This document shows, in pieces, positions 25,643-35,101 of a DNA stretch of 45,634 nucleotides. Position 1 is the first letter of the stretch, and every line of letters starts with the position of its first letter. The DNA lies in NCBI RefSeq assembly GCF_002749895.1, contig NZ_NBUS01000043.1:76130-121763 (forward strand). The letters run 5' to 3'. The position numbers were made by a program, and so were the translations under genes. The notes under the pieces were generated by a model, which did not search any database, had not been told where the DNA came from, and was given only the letters and a program-made list of their open reading frames with translations. Origin of the DNA: Vibrio fujianensis. Its GTDB lineage: Bacteria > Pseudomonadota > Gammaproteobacteria > Enterobacterales > Vibrionaceae.

Positions 25643-27490
25643 ATGAGACTTTCTAGAATTGTTATTTTTCTTCTCATTACCACGATTCTCATTACCTCTT
25701 CTATTATTGCCTACTATTCGCAGCGTTATCAGCAGGTTACCGAAAAAAGCTTGTTGAATACTGCTCAGCAAGCGCTCATTCAGTTAAATTATAATGTACG
25801 TGAATATAACAATATTGAAGATCAGCTTTTCTCTGTTATAAATTTATTGAGTCACGGACAAGCAACTCATCACTATGCCCTTTCTGAAAGTAAATTGAAT
25901 CAGTCGAGTCTGGAAGCCATTTTTATCTCAGTGGCTGAAAACCAAAAATGGTATAACTCGATTTTTTTTCTTAATAACAGTGGGGGCGTGAGTTTAAAAG
26001 TCGATTATTCATCGGTGACTCAACGAGCCACGCCAGTAGCTGAACCATTTATTTATCCACAACCGGATCTACTGCTCTACGCAAATCAATTAAGTAAAGA
26101 GCAAGTCGGTATTTGGGTAGTCAGTGGCGATAACAGTAATATTCCTTCATTACAACTAATTACACCGATCATTATACAGAACCAGCGTTATGGCTACGTC
26201 GTTGTTGATGTTGATCTTTGGCGATTATCTTATCGGCTCAATTATTCACTTGAAGAAGATTTACACCCTCAAATAGTTACCGAGCAAGGGCTCTATCTTA
26301 CTCAAAAGTTAGCGCATCATAGTTTAATGAAACCGGGCGTTATTTTTGACCAATTGGTCAGTCAGTTTCCTGACACTTGGCACGCTATGCGCACAGAAAA
26401 CAGCGGTTATCGAGTAGAGAATGGACATCTTATTGTGTTTCATCAAGTTGCTCTTTCAGATCAGCGTAAATTTTATTTAGTGATCGATTTAACGCCCAAT
26501 CAGCTATCTCAACGCGCTGCCCGTGATTTGAATGATTTAGTTAAAGAAGGCATCTTTGTTTTTTTATTGGTGCTTATCTTTGTTTTACCGACCATTTCGA
26601 TGTTATTACATTACCATCGAAGAAATATGGAAAGTAAGTTAGCGAGAGCCGCGCTCAGTGGTACATCTGCGGTGATGATTTCAGATCGATCACATCAAGT
26701 TATGGCGGTGAATGATGAATTTGAAAAAATTACAGGTCTATCAAGAAGTTGGGCTTTAGGGCGTAATGCACTTAAGGTTCTTCTGTCTCATCATGGTCTT
26801 CAGTTTGTGATGGAAGTGTTGGAGGCGGTTACTAGCGACTATTTATGGGAAGGAGAAGTTGAATTCACGTCTCCCCAAGGGCAGATGTTGACAACGATTA
26901 TCCGCATTCAGGCCATTTTAGAGGGCGGAAAAGTCAGCTACTACATTACTTCTATTATTGATATCAGTGAGCGAAAAGCTTTAGAGAACAAACTACGGGA
27001 ACTGAGTGAGAAAGATGGTTTAACGCATATATGGAACCGTCGTAAATTTGAACAAGAGTTACGTATTCAAAGCCAGTTGATTGGACGTGATGATGGACAT
27101 CATACCTGCTTAGCTCTACTTGATATTGATTTTTTTAAACGAATTAATGACGAGCAAGGTCATGATCAAGGCGATCGAGTAATTAAAGGGATTGCGCATC
27201 AAATGCTGATCCAATTAAGAACTAGCGATTTTATTGCTCGAATCGGCGGAGAAGAATTTGCCGTAATCATGCCCCATACTCAGCTCGAAGATGGCTATTT
27301 AATTATTGAAGAGTTGAGAAAATCAATCGCATCGCAAGAGAGTCTTTCTGTTTCGATCAGTGCCGGAGTCACTGACTTGAGCAAGGATATTACCCGTTCG
27401 TATAAATGCGCTGATATTGCGCTGTATGAAGCAAAAACATCGGGACGTAATCAAGTTGCGATTTGTCGTAGCAACGACGATATTGCTTAG
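25643..27490 (+). CDS. Membrane PAS-GGDEF diguanylate cyclase
   Basis: A probable diguanylate cyclase making c-di-GMP from two GTP. The ATG at 25643 follows ATAGGG and gives 615 residues; an upstream TTG at 25616 is less likely. Layout: membrane helix about 5-27, a periplasmic sensor domain of about 270 residues, a second helix about 303-325, a cytoplasmic PAS domain (about 335-445, including VMISDRSHQVMAVNDEFEKITGLS) and a GGDEF domain. The active site is intact as GGEEF at 535-539. An inhibitory I-site is present as RTSD at 526-529, five residues before it, so product feedback is expected. The input signal is unknown. Confidence 0.9.
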   Translation: MRLSRIVIFLLITTILITSSIIAYYSQRYQQVTEKSLLNTAQQALIQLNYNVREYNNIEDQLFSVINLLSHGQATHHYALSESKLNQSSLEAIFISVAENQKWYNSIFFLNNSGGVSLKVDYSSVTQRATPVAEPFIYPQPDLLLYANQLSKEQVGIWVVSGDNSNIPSLQLITPIIIQNQRYGYVVVDVDLWRLSYRLNYSLEEDLHPQIVTEQGLYLTQKLAHHSLMKPGVIFDQLVSQFPDTWHAMRTENSGYRVENGHLIVFHQVALSDQRKFYLVIDLTPNQLSQRAARDLNDLVKEGIFVFLLVLIFVLPTISMLLHYHRRNMESKLARAALSGTSAVMISDRSHQVMAVNDEFEKITGLSRSWALGRNALKVLLSHHGLQFVMEVLEAVTSDYLWEGEVEFTSPQGQMLTTIIRIQAILEGGKVSYYITSIIDISERKALENKLRELSEKDGLTHIWNRRKFEQELRIQSQLIGRDDGHHTCLALLDIDFFKRINDEQGHDQGDRVIKGIAHQMLIQLRTSDFIARIGGEEFAVIMPHTQLEDGYLIIEELRKSIASQESLSVSISAGVTDLSKDITRSYKCADIALYEAKTSGRNQVAICRSNDDIA

Positions 27491-27631
27491 TTTGTATTTT
27501 GCTGATTAGGATAAAATGCGCTATTACTGCTGAATAGTTAGTGGCCAACAGCGGGCGAGTGGTCGCTTCGAGTCGCAAGGACGTTGTATCAAGCGTTTGT
27601 TGGCTGGTGATCAAAGTTAAATAATAAAAAA

Positions 27632-27654
27632 ATCGGGGCGTTAGCCCCGATTTG
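27632..27654 (-). terminator. Intrinsic terminator after pykF
   Basis: AATCGGGGC (27632-27640) and GCCCCGATT (27645-27653) form a 9-bp stem with a 4-nt loop. On the minus strand the stem is followed by a T-rich tail (TTTTTTATT). Confidence 0.8.
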
Positions 27655-27683
27655 ATCACTTTTGACACTCAATAAATTACAAA

Positions 27684-29096
27684 TTACAGCACATGTACCG
27701 AAGCGGTATTTGTGGTACCTGAAGCAACCAATGCACCAGAAACCATGACAGCGATGTCACCTTTCTTACCTAAGCCTGATGTTAACGCAATTTCTTTACC
27801 TAAGTGGTAGAAATCATCAGTACTTTCAATCGAATCAACTACAACAGGAACGATACCTTTGCTAAGCACGAGCTGAGCAGCCGTTTTTTTGTTGGTTGTT
27901 ACCGCAATGATGTTTGCCGTTGGGAAGTACTTACGTACTGAACGAGCTGATTTACCCGCTTCTGTTGCAACGACAATTAATGGTGCTGCTAGTTTTTCAG
28001 CCGTATCTACCGCGCCTTTACAAACGGCTTCAGTAATACGTAGGCGAGGGCTGTCTAAGCGTGAACCGAGTTCAGCCTTAAGAGCGGCATCGGTACGAGC
28101 AGCGATCTGTGCCATAATCGTCACCGCTTCAACGGGGTATTTACCTTTAGCTGTTTCACCCGATAGCATAACAGCATCAGTACCATCCATGATCGCATTC
28201 GCAACGTCACCCGCTTCTGCACGAGTTGGACGAGGATTTTTGATCATTGAATCTAGCATTTGAGTGGCTGTAATCACTACTTTACGTGCGCGGTTACATT
28301 TTTCGATCATCATTTTCTGAGCAAAAATAACTTCTTCTGCTGGGATCTCAACACCTAGATCACCACGAGCAACCATGATGCCGTCAGACAGCTCAAGAAT
28401 TTCATCAAAGTTATCGACACCTTCTTGGTTTTCGATTTTAGAGATGATTTGGATGTTTTCGCCACCGTTAGCTGTGAGTACTTCACGGATTTCTTTCACA
28501 TCAGACGCTTTACGAATGAAAGATGCAGCAACGAAATCAACACCTTGTTCACAACCAAATTTCAGATCATTTTTGTCTTTTTCTGACAGTGCTGGAAGGT
28601 TAACGGATACTCCTGGTAGGTTGACACCTTTATTTTCACCTAATGCACCGTTGTTGAGTACTTTACATTTTACTTCAGTTGCGGTGGTTGAGATGACTTC
28701 CATTTCAATCAAACCGTCATCCACTAAAATTGTGTTACCGGCTGTCAAGTCTTGAGCAAAGCCTGGATAAGTGACCGCAACAATATCTTTGTTACCCACA
28801 ACCGATGTGTCGGTTGTAAAAGTGAACTCTTGACCTGCCACCAGATCAACATCTTCACCATTTTCAAGTTTGATGGTACGGATTTCAGGGCCTTTAGTAT
28901 CTAACAGAATCGCGAGTTGCTGACCGGTGGCTTCCATGACTTTACGGAAGTTTGCGATACGAGTGCCGTGTTCAACGTAGTCGCCATGAGAGAAGTTTAA
29001 ACGCATAACGTTCATACCTGCGTTAACCAGTTCAGTTAACTTCTCTACAGATTCAGTTTTAGGGCCAATCGTACAAACGATTTTGGTCTTTTTCAT
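27684..29096 (-). CDS. pykF: Pyruvate kinase I
   Basis: Pyruvate kinase makes pyruvate and ATP from phosphoenolpyruvate and ADP. The 470 residues equal E. coli PykF, the fructose-1,6-bisphosphate-activated form. Motifs: [42 protein letters not shown], the active-site block [18 protein letters not shown] and [16 protein letters not shown], and [19 protein letters not shown]. It is divergent from the DeoR gene; the long upstream region carries a perfect 17-bp inverted repeat at 29233-29249. Rich T and A sequence (27620-27645) with CGGGGC and GCCCCG blocks just after the stop suggests its terminator. Confidence 0.96.
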   Translation of the reverse strand: MKKTKIVCTIGPKTESVEKLTELVNAGMNVMRLNFSHGDYVEHGTRIANFRKVMEATGQQLAILLDTKGPEIRTIKLENGEDVDLVAGQEFTFTTDTSVVGNKDIVAVTYPGFAQDLTAGNTILVDDGLIEMEVISTTATEVKCKVLNNGALGENKGVNLPGVSVNLPALSEKDKNDLKFGCEQGVDFVAASFIRKASDVKEIREVLTANGGENIQIISKIENQEGVDNFDEILELSDGIMVARGDLGVEIPAEEVIFAQKMMIEKCNRARKVVITATQMLDSMIKNPRPTRAEAGDVANAIMDGTDAVMLSGETAKGKYPVEAVTIMAQIAARTDAALKAELGSRLDSPRLRITEAVCKGAVDTAEKLAAPLIVVATEAGKSARSVRKYFPTANIIAVTTNKKTAAQLVLSKGIVPVVVDSIESTDDFYHLGKEIALTSGLGKKGDIAVMVSGALVASGTTNTASVHVL

Positions 29097-29232
29097 GGAA
29101 AGGTATCTCCGGTAAATAAATTAGGATGAATTTAAAGTTTAATTTAGTGTAATGCTGAGCTTTAAAATGATCTCGGAGGGCAAGTTTTTCGTCTCAATTG
29201 CCAAGTTTTATTCACGAATATGTCATCTTAAA

Positions 29233-29249
29233 GCTGAAAGTCTTTCAGC
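29233..29249. promoter_or_regulatory. 17-bp inverted repeat upstream of pykF
   Basis: GCTGAAAG and CTTTCAGC flank a single T in a perfect 8-1-8 repeat, 137 bp before pykF. It resembles the Cra (FruR) operator arms GCTGAA/TTCAGC but has five instead of four bases between TGAA and TTCA. It may be a Cra-like site, a DeoR-family operator or an RNA hairpin. Confidence 0.5.
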
Positions 29250-29461
29250 AGATTTAGTCATTTTATGACTATTTGTCTGATGTTAAATTTCAAAAAGTGC
29301 CAACTTATCGCCTTAAAGTCGCGATTGTTGACACAATGTTTTACTAATTTCTGTAATTTATTTTCTTTTCGGGTGTGAATTCTATCATCTAATGAAGCGA
29401 ATATCACGATTTAAGATTTGTCTTAGAACAAGGTTTTAGCGCTAAATATTAATTTTTTAGA

Positions 29462-29517
29462 TCGAAATAAATAGACGCTTATGTTTCGAAGTGATTATAA
29501 TTGGTTTCGAATCGAAA
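29462..29517. promoter_or_regulatory. Repeated TCGAAA half-sites before the DeoR gene
   Basis: TCGAAA occurs at 29462, TTTCGA at 29484 and 29505, and TCGAAA at 29512. The last two form the palindrome TTTCGAATCGAAA (29505-29517), and the two TTTCGA copies are 21 bp apart, two helical turns. The cluster ends 18 bp before the start codon, which suits an autoregulatory operator. Confidence 0.5.
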
Positions 29518-29535
29518 TTTTATTTATCTAAAAAC

Positions 29536-30297
29536 ATGTCTAAACGAAACACTCAAGTAAGACGACACGCCATTGCCTGCTTAGTTAGCGAGCAAGGAGA
29601 GGTGAGTGTCGAAGCATTGTCTACTCAATTTAAAACATCAGAAGTCACCATTAGAAAGGATCTTGCGTCTTTAGAGATGAATGGTTTACTCCTACGTCGC
29701 TATGGTGGTGCTATTGCTCTTCCTAAAGAGGTGATGGCAGATGAACTTAATGAAAAAGTTTCGGTTCGAAAGGTTTCGTTAGCGAAAGCGGCAGCAAAAT
29801 TAATTAAAGATCATCATCGGATAGTCATTGATAGCGGCAGCACAACGGCGGCGCTTATTCAGCAATTAAATGACAAACGAGGTCTGGTGGTGATGACTAA
29901 CTCATTGCATGTCGCCAACGCGCTCAACGACTTGGAAAGTGAACCGACGTTACTTATGACCGGTGGAACCTGGGATACCCATTCTGAATCTTTTCAAGGC
30001 AAAGTGGCTGAATCTGTCCTGCGCTCTTACGATTTTGATCAACTTTTTATCGGTGCGGATGGCATTGATCTTGAGCGTGGCACCACGACCTTTAATGAAT
30101 TAACCGGCTTAAGCCAAGTGATGGCGGATGTTTCCCGAGAAGTGATCGTGATGGTTGAGTCCGATAAAGTGGCAAGGAAAATCCCAAATTTGGAACTGGC
30201 TTGGCAACGTATTGATGTATTGGTCACTGATCGTGATCTCAGTGATGAATACACCAAAAAGATTGAATCTCATCAAGTTCGAGTGATTCGAGCTTAA
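29536..30297 (+). CDS. DeoR-family transcriptional regulator next to glmS
   Basis: DeoR-family proteins are sugar-phosphate-responsive repressors. From the ATG at 29536 the protein has 253 residues; a GTG at 29491 would add 15 and overlaps the putative operator. The N-terminal winged helix (about 1-58) has EVSVEALSTQFKTSEVTIRKDLASLEMNGLLLRRYGGA. The sensor domain shows IVIDSGSTTAALIQQL, LMTGGTWD and FIGADGIDLERGTT, typical phosphosugar-binding features. The constant neighbour is glmS, 95 bp downstream, so control by amino-sugar phosphates is a reasonable inference. It resembles the AgaR/SrlR branch, but I would not name it more exactly. The ribosome site is weak. Confidence 0.88.
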   Translation: MSKRNTQVRRHAIACLVSEQGEVSVEALSTQFKTSEVTIRKDLASLEMNGLLLRRYGGAIALPKEVMADELNEKVSVRKVSLAKAAAKLIKDHHRIVIDSGSTTAALIQQLNDKRGLVVMTNSLHVANALNDLESEPTLLMTGGTWDTHSESFQGKVAESVLRSYDFDQLFIGADGIDLERGTTTFNELTGLSQVMADVSREVIVMVESDKVARKIPNLELAWQRIDVLVTDRDLSDEYTKKIESHQVRVIRA

Positions 30298-30320
30298 ATC
30301 AAGCCTTATTACCTTGACGT

Positions 30321-30358
30321 TAGCCCGCTAAATGGCCTTTGCTTGCAGCCTCGGGCTA
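30321..30358 (+). other. Stem-loop in the glmS leader
   Basis: TAGCCCG (30321-30327) pairs with CGGGCTA (30352-30358); GGC and GCC inside may extend it. No T-run follows. It lies between the DeoR stop and the glmS start and could be a weak terminator or part of a regulatory leader. Confidence 0.4.
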
Positions 30359-30392
30359 GCGATCAAAAATTAATAACAATTATGGAGTTTTT

Positions 30393-32225
30393 ATGTGTGG
30401 AATTGTGGGTGCGGTAGCGCAGCGAGATGTAGCAGAGATTCTAGTCGAAGGTTTACGTCGGTTGGAGTATCGAGGTTACGACTCAGCAGGAGTCGTTGTA
30501 GTTGATGAACACAATCAACTGACTCGAATTCGTCGCCTAGGTAAAGTACAAGAGTTAGCCGATGCTGTAGAAGCGGCGCATGTTTCTGGCGGAACGGGAA
30601 TCGCCCATACTCGCTGGGCAACCCATGGAGAGCCATCTGAGATTAATGCTCATCCTCACATGTCTGGTGATATTGCGGTCGTTCATAATGGCATTATTGA
30701 GAATCACCAAGTGCTACGCGATTGCTTACGTGAGCGAGGATATGTTTTTGAATCACAAACGGATACAGAAGTGATCGCCCATTTAGTTGATTGGGAGCGT
30801 CGCACATCGAATACGTTAATTGAGGCATTACAGAAAGCGGTTAAACAATTAGAAGGCGCTTACGGCACCGTGGTGTTGGATCGTAACGATCCTAGTCGAG
30901 TCGCGGTCGCTCGTTCCGGTAGCCCGATTGTGATCGGTTTTGGTGTTGGGGAAAACTTCCTCGCCTCCGATCAATTGGCACTGCTGAGCGTGACTCGTCG
31001 TTTTATGTATCTTGAAGAGGGGGATGTCGCTGAAGTTACCCGCCGAGAAGTGAATGTTTTTGCTGCTAATGGCGAACCCGTGGTACGCGAGATTATTGAA
31101 TCTAATGCCGAGCACGACGCTGGAGATAAAGGCAAATATCGCCATTTTATGCAGAAAGAGATCTTCGAACAGCCGACCGCTTTACTCAATACAATGGAAG
31201 GGCGGATCAGTCACGATACCGTAATCACCGAAAGTATTGGAGTACATGCAGCAGAGATCTTAAGTCAAGTTGAACACGTTCAAATTGTGGCGTGCGGTAC
31301 CTCTTACAACGCAGGGATGACGGCCCGCTATTGGTTTGAGGCGCTTGCTGGAGTTAGTTGCGATGTTGAGATTGCCTCTGAATTTCGTTACCGTAAATTT
31401 GTCACGCGTCCGAAGAGTCTATTGATTACCCTGTCTCAGTCTGGTGAAACGGCAGATACTTTGGCAGCGTTACGTCTCGCCAAAGAAAAAGGTTACATGG
31501 CCGCAATGACCATTTGTAATGTTGCAGGCTCTTCACTGGTACGAGAATCTGATTTTGCCTTTATGACTCGGGCGGGCATCGAAATTGGCGTCGCCTCAAC
31601 CAAAGCTTTTACCACGCAACTGTCTGCTTTACTTATGCTGGTCACGGCACTTGGCAAGCAAAAAAAGGTGATTGATAGCGAACAAGAATCAGAGATTGTG
31701 CAGGCTTTACATGCCTTACCAAAACAAATAGAACAAGCGCTTGCCTGCGAAAAACAAATAGAAGTGATTGCAGAAGATTTTGCTGATAAGCACCACACAC
31801 TCTTTTTAGGGCGTGGTGAATTTTATCCGATAGCCTTGGAAGCTTCACTGAAGCTCAAAGAGATCTCTTATATTCATGCGGAAGCTTATGCTGCTGGTGA
31901 GTTAAAACATGGGCCATTAGCTTTGATAGATGCGGACATGCCCGTTGTGGTGGTCGCGCCCAGCAATGATCTGTTAGAAAAACTGAAGTCTAATATTGAA
32001 GAAGTACGAGCGCGTGGTGGGCTGTTATATGTTTTTGCTGATCAAGATGCTGGTTTTGAAGCTGATGAGACAATGAAGATCATTACCATGCCATCTGTCA
32101 GTGCAATTACCGCTCCGATCTACTATACCTTACCTATGCAGTTACTCTCTTATCATGTTGCGTTGATCAAAGGAACTGACGTTGATCAACCTCGTAATCT
32201 AGCCAAAGCGGTTACGGTTGAGTAA
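30393..32225 (+). CDS. glmS: Glutamine-fructose-6-phosphate aminotransferase
   Basis: GlmS makes glucosamine 6-phosphate from fructose 6-phosphate and glutamine, the first step to UDP-GlcNAc for peptidoglycan and LPS. The 610 residues match E. coli GlmS (609). The class II glutaminase domain begins MCGIVGAV with the N-terminal nucleophile Cys2, then [22 protein letters not shown] and HNGIIENH. Two SIS sugar-isomerase domains follow ([19 protein letters not shown], and [27 protein letters not shown]), and the C-terminus [13 protein letters not shown] is conserved. TGGAG lies before the ATG. A terminator follows. Confidence 0.97.
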   Translation: MCGIVGAVAQRDVAEILVEGLRRLEYRGYDSAGVVVVDEHNQLTRIRRLGKVQELADAVEAAHVSGGTGIAHTRWATHGEPSEINAHPHMSGDIAVVHNGIIENHQVLRDCLRERGYVFESQTDTEVIAHLVDWERRTSNTLIEALQKAVKQLEGAYGTVVLDRNDPSRVAVARSGSPIVIGFGVGENFLASDQLALLSVTRRFMYLEEGDVAEVTRREVNVFAANGEPVVREIIESNAEHDAGDKGKYRHFMQKEIFEQPTALLNTMEGRISHDTVITESIGVHAAEILSQVEHVQIVACGTSYNAGMTARYWFEALAGVSCDVEIASEFRYRKFVTRPKSLLITLSQSGETADTLAALRLAKEKGYMAAMTICNVAGSSLVRESDFAFMTRAGIEIGVASTKAFTTQLSALLMLVTALGKQKKVIDSEQESEIVQALHALPKQIEQALACEKQIEVIAEDFADKHHTLFLGRGEFYPIALEASLKLKEISYIHAEAYAAGELKHGPLALIDADMPVVVVAPSNDLLEKLKSNIEEVRARGGLLYVFADQDAGFEADETMKIITMPSVSAITAPIYYTLPMQLLSYHVALIKGTDVDQPRNLAKAVTVE

Positions 32226-32261
32226 CCGCTTATATTGATTGCACTAATTTATATTGATTGC

Positions 32262-32299
32262 AAAAATGGCGGTAAACTTCAGTGTTCCGCCATTTTTTT
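32262..32299 (+). terminator. Intrinsic terminator after glmS
   Basis: AAAAATGGCGG (32262-32272) pairs with CCGCCATTTTT (32287-32297) and runs on in T. Confidence 0.9.
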
Positions 32300-32520
32300 A
32301 CGGCAGTTTTTGACTGTTGCATTCATGTCTCATACCCAGAGTATCCATCCCAATCATTCCCTTAGTCAGTAACCATCTGAATGATGTCTTTAGCCTCCAA
32401 TTGCTGCTAATAACCTTGTTAATGATATGGTTTATTGATTTTGATTAATTTTTCTTCAATCAAATCACGCTAGTTACCATAACGGGCTTGATTTCCAATA
32501 TCACTAAAAGTTAATATTAA

Positions 32521-32535
32521 TGATAATAATTATCA
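32521..32535. promoter_or_regulatory. Perfect Fur box before the receptor-protease-ABC operon
   Basis: TGATAATAATTATCA is an exact 7-1-7 Fur inverted repeat. Just upstream, TTGATT (32488) and TTAATA (32511) with 17-bp spacing are candidate -35 and -10 boxes, so Fur would cover the transcription start. The site lies 74 bp before the start codon. Confidence 0.85.
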
Positions 32536-32609
32536 TAAACTTTGATGTGTGACTGGGGGTACCCCAATTCACTGATCTTTCTATATTTTGAATTAAAGCA
32601 GTAGGATTT

Positions 32610-35048
32610 ATGAATGTTTATCATCGGCTATCTCCGATCGGGATGGCTATCTTTGTATCTTTATATGGCAGTTCATTTTCGGCATATGCTGAAGATGAAG
32701 CGCCTCCCGCTCAAGAAGTGATGGTTGTAGTGGGTTCAGGGGTAACGTTAGAGCACATTGAGCTTGAGCAATTACCGAAGACAAACCCGACATTGTCAGA
32801 ATTATTAAAACATCAGCCTCGTATCGGTATTAATGATGCTCAAACGTCGATGCAAGGGGGAACACTAAGGCCGGATGAAATATCCTTATCAGGAGCTAGA
32901 CCTCACGAGACAAAATATACCATTGGTGGCGTTGGGGTTAATAATATTACGACGTTTGCTAATCAATCGGATCTTCCTACTGAATTATCTTCAGGACACT
33001 CGTCAGGTTATTTTGTTGATACCACGTTAATTGACAGTGTTGAAGTTTTTGACCATGACATTAGTGCCGAACATGGTGGATTTACCGGCGGTGTCATTAA
33101 TGTTGAACTGCGTCAACCAAAAGAGAAATTCACCGTCGATTATAGCTATCGTATGAATGATAGTGCCTGGAATGCAGCACAAAAGGTAGGCAAAAACTTT
33201 CAAGATTCGTATGGAACGCCTATTGATGGCTCGGGGAAATACCAGCCTAACTTTCAAAAGCGCATGCATGCATTGCATATGAGTGGTGCGATTAGTGAGA
33301 CCCAGCAACTCGCGCTTAATATCAGCCGCCAAGAGTCAGATATTCCACTTGCGAATAGTAAAGATGTCGATCAAAGCATGAATAATTTATTCATCACTCA
33401 TATTTGGCAACGGGCTAATTGGAAAGCAACCACTGATTTTCGTTATGCGTATCATCAAAGTAATCATTTTATGAATGATGCACTAAATGATAAAGCTGCG
33501 CAGGAAAATAGTGAATCGACCAATAAGCATCAAGGCATAGGGGGATCGTTTAAGTTAGAGCATGCGTCAGAGTTTGGGGTATGGAAAAACGCATTTGCCT
33601 ATGATCGATTGGTTGATGAGCGTGCATCTGATGCCAACTACTTTAAATCGGTTTTTAAGCGAGAAAATGGTGAGCTTATTGCTTATAACCAAGGGGGGTA
33701 TGGTGATCTGACCCAAGAGCAAGACAGCTATCAATTAAAATCGACCTTCTATGCGACGCCTATCTATTTCGGCGAAACAGAGCACCTCTTTACATTTGGT
33801 GCTGAATTAAACCAGCAAAAAGGTCAAGTCGTACGGCCTAATGAGCATATGGTGTATCAATATCAAGAAATGGTACCTGGTAATCCTAAAATTACCAAAC
33901 TGACGCGCTACTTTGCGGCTGACTACCATGTTTCGGAAGCACACTACGGCTTATTCGCCGAGAATAATATGCAGTGGCACCGTTGGGGCATGAAGCTTGG
34001 CGGACGTGTTGATCGTATTGGTGGTTTTGATCGTACGGTGTTTTCACCACGTATCACAACTCGCTGGGATTTTGATCTTGAACAAACGAACCGAATTACG
34101 CTTGGAGCAAATCGTTACTACAGTACTAATCTGCTCGGCTGGGCTTTAAAAGCCGAACAAAATAAATATCAATCGGCTCACAAAAATTGTACGCCACTAG
34201 ATGGTAACTACAACCATGTTGGGAGCGACAATCTGACTTGTCTTTCTTCCAGCTCTGGGGATGCTTTGTCTCTTCGCCATGCTGATGTGCCTTACGCGGA
34301 CGAAATAAGTGCCTCTTGGGCGATAGATGTCAGCAACGTTATGATGAAAACTGTTTACGTTTATCGTAAGCAACGAGATGGCATCACCTATTCAAAAAAT
34401 GCCAATGATGGGATGGCCACGTTACACAATAATCTAAAAAGTGATGATCAAATCATCAGCTTAGAAATCAGTACCATTCGTCCTTATGCCTTTATTGGGG
34501 GAGAGTTTAATGCTCATTGGCAGATCGCCCATAATCGAAGAAGAGGTTATGGTGATGTAAAAGCGAATTATGATCAAAGTAATGATTTAGGCGGGGGTTT
34601 TCAGGATGAATGGGTACTCTTGGATGGTGAGCTAATTCGTTACAGTACGATGGATGTGAGTGGTTACCAATCACCAATTAAAAGTAGTCTTGATTTAATG
34701 ATGCATTGGAGAAATTTAGGCGTTGTATGGAATAACCGTATTAACTACCAACAAGGCAAAAAAACAACGGCTTATGAGGGAATGAAAACGGTTGAGATCA
34801 ACGGTCAATCAGAAACGGTTAACTCGTTAGTTAGCCAATCGCTCGATGACTTAATGACCTGGGATATGTCAGTCAATTGGACACCAACACAGTTAAATAA
34901 CCATCTTGTGTTGGGATTGAGTGCGACAAACTTACTCAACACACAAAAAGTAATTTCTTCCTCCGGGATACAGCTTGGCAATGTGGTTCCCAACGAATAC
35001 TACAACCAAGGAAGACAAGTCTGGTTCAATATCAGCTTACGTAATTAG
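32610..35048 (+). CDS. yddB: TonB-dependent receptor, YddB/FusA-like
   Basis: An 812-residue outer-membrane receptor. A signal peptide ends near Ala27 (SSFSAYA), followed by a TonB-box-like EVMVV (36-40), then a plug domain with PTLSELLKHQPRIGI, ISLSGARPHETKYTIGGVGVNNI and EHGGFTGGVINVELRQP, and a large barrel ending WFNISLRN. The SxSGAxP, iGGxxxNN and C-terminal YNQGRQVWFNIS features resemble E. coli YddB more than siderophore receptors. In this family FusA of Pectobacterium binds and imports ferredoxin. Downstream genes encode an M16 protease and a YddA-like ABC transporter, as in the E. coli yddA-yddB-pqqL operon. The start follows AGTAGGA. The ligand is not known. Confidence 0.85.
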   Translation: MNVYHRLSPIGMAIFVSLYGSSFSAYAEDEAPPAQEVMVVVGSGVTLEHIELEQLPKTNPTLSELLKHQPRIGINDAQTSMQGGTLRPDEISLSGARPHETKYTIGGVGVNNITTFANQSDLPTELSSGHSSGYFVDTTLIDSVEVFDHDISAEHGGFTGGVINVELRQPKEKFTVDYSYRMNDSAWNAAQKVGKNFQDSYGTPIDGSGKYQPNFQKRMHALHMSGAISETQQLALNISRQESDIPLANSKDVDQSMNNLFITHIWQRANWKATTDFRYAYHQSNHFMNDALNDKAAQENSESTNKHQGIGGSFKLEHASEFGVWKNAFAYDRLVDERASDANYFKSVFKRENGELIAYNQGGYGDLTQEQDSYQLKSTFYATPIYFGETEHLFTFGAELNQQKGQVVRPNEHMVYQYQEMVPGNPKITKLTRYFAADYHVSEAHYGLFAENNMQWHRWGMKLGGRVDRIGGFDRTVFSPRITTRWDFDLEQTNRITLGANRYYSTNLLGWALKAEQNKYQSAHKNCTPLDGNYNHVGSDNLTCLSSSSGDALSLRHADVPYADEISASWAIDVSNVMMKTVYVYRKQRDGITYSKNANDGMATLHNNLKSDDQIISLEISTIRPYAFIGGEFNAHWQIAHNRRRGYGDVKANYDQSNDLGGGFQDEWVLLDGELIRYSTMDVSGYQSPIKSSLDLMMHWRNLGVVWNNRINYQQGKKTTAYEGMKTVEINGQSETVNSLVSQSLDDLMTWDMSVNWTPTQLNNHLVLGLSATNLLNTQKVISSSGIQLGNVVPNEYYNQGRQVWFNISLRN

Positions 35049-35075
35049 TGTTCCCCTTAGCTATGAACAAGGAAT

Positions 35076-35093
35076 CGGCGCGGTAACGCGCCG
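35076..35093 (+). other. GC-rich hairpin between receptor and protease genes
   Basis: CGGCGCG (35076-35082) and CGCGCCG (35087-35093) form a perfect stem with a GTAA loop. AAGGAA lies just upstream and the protease ATG eight bases downstream. No T-run follows, so it is not a standard terminator. Confidence 0.7.
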
Positions 35094-35101
35094 TTATAAA
35101 T

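Larger units (their letters stand above)
29097..29535. other. pykF-DeoR divergent control region
   Basis: A 439-bp AT-rich stretch without a gene. It holds a perfect 17-bp inverted repeat (29233-29249), a cluster of TCGAAA/TTTCGA half-sites (29462-29517), and room for promoters in both directions. Confidence 0.7.
32226..32609. other. glmS-receptor intergenic region
   Basis: This 384-bp stretch has no gene. It contains the glmS terminator, a TATATTGATT/ATATTGATTGCA direct repeat just before it, and the Fur-controlled promoter region of the receptor operon. Confidence 0.7.

Noticed and set aside
32226-32300. Tn7 insertion at the glmS 3' end
   Set aside because: No Tn7 transposition genes or end repeats are visible downstream of glmS; only the native terminator is seen.
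32333-32400. Possible further ERIC-like fragment (CATACCCAGAG, CATCCCAATCA)
   Set aside because: Only very short pieces match and no paired end is found.
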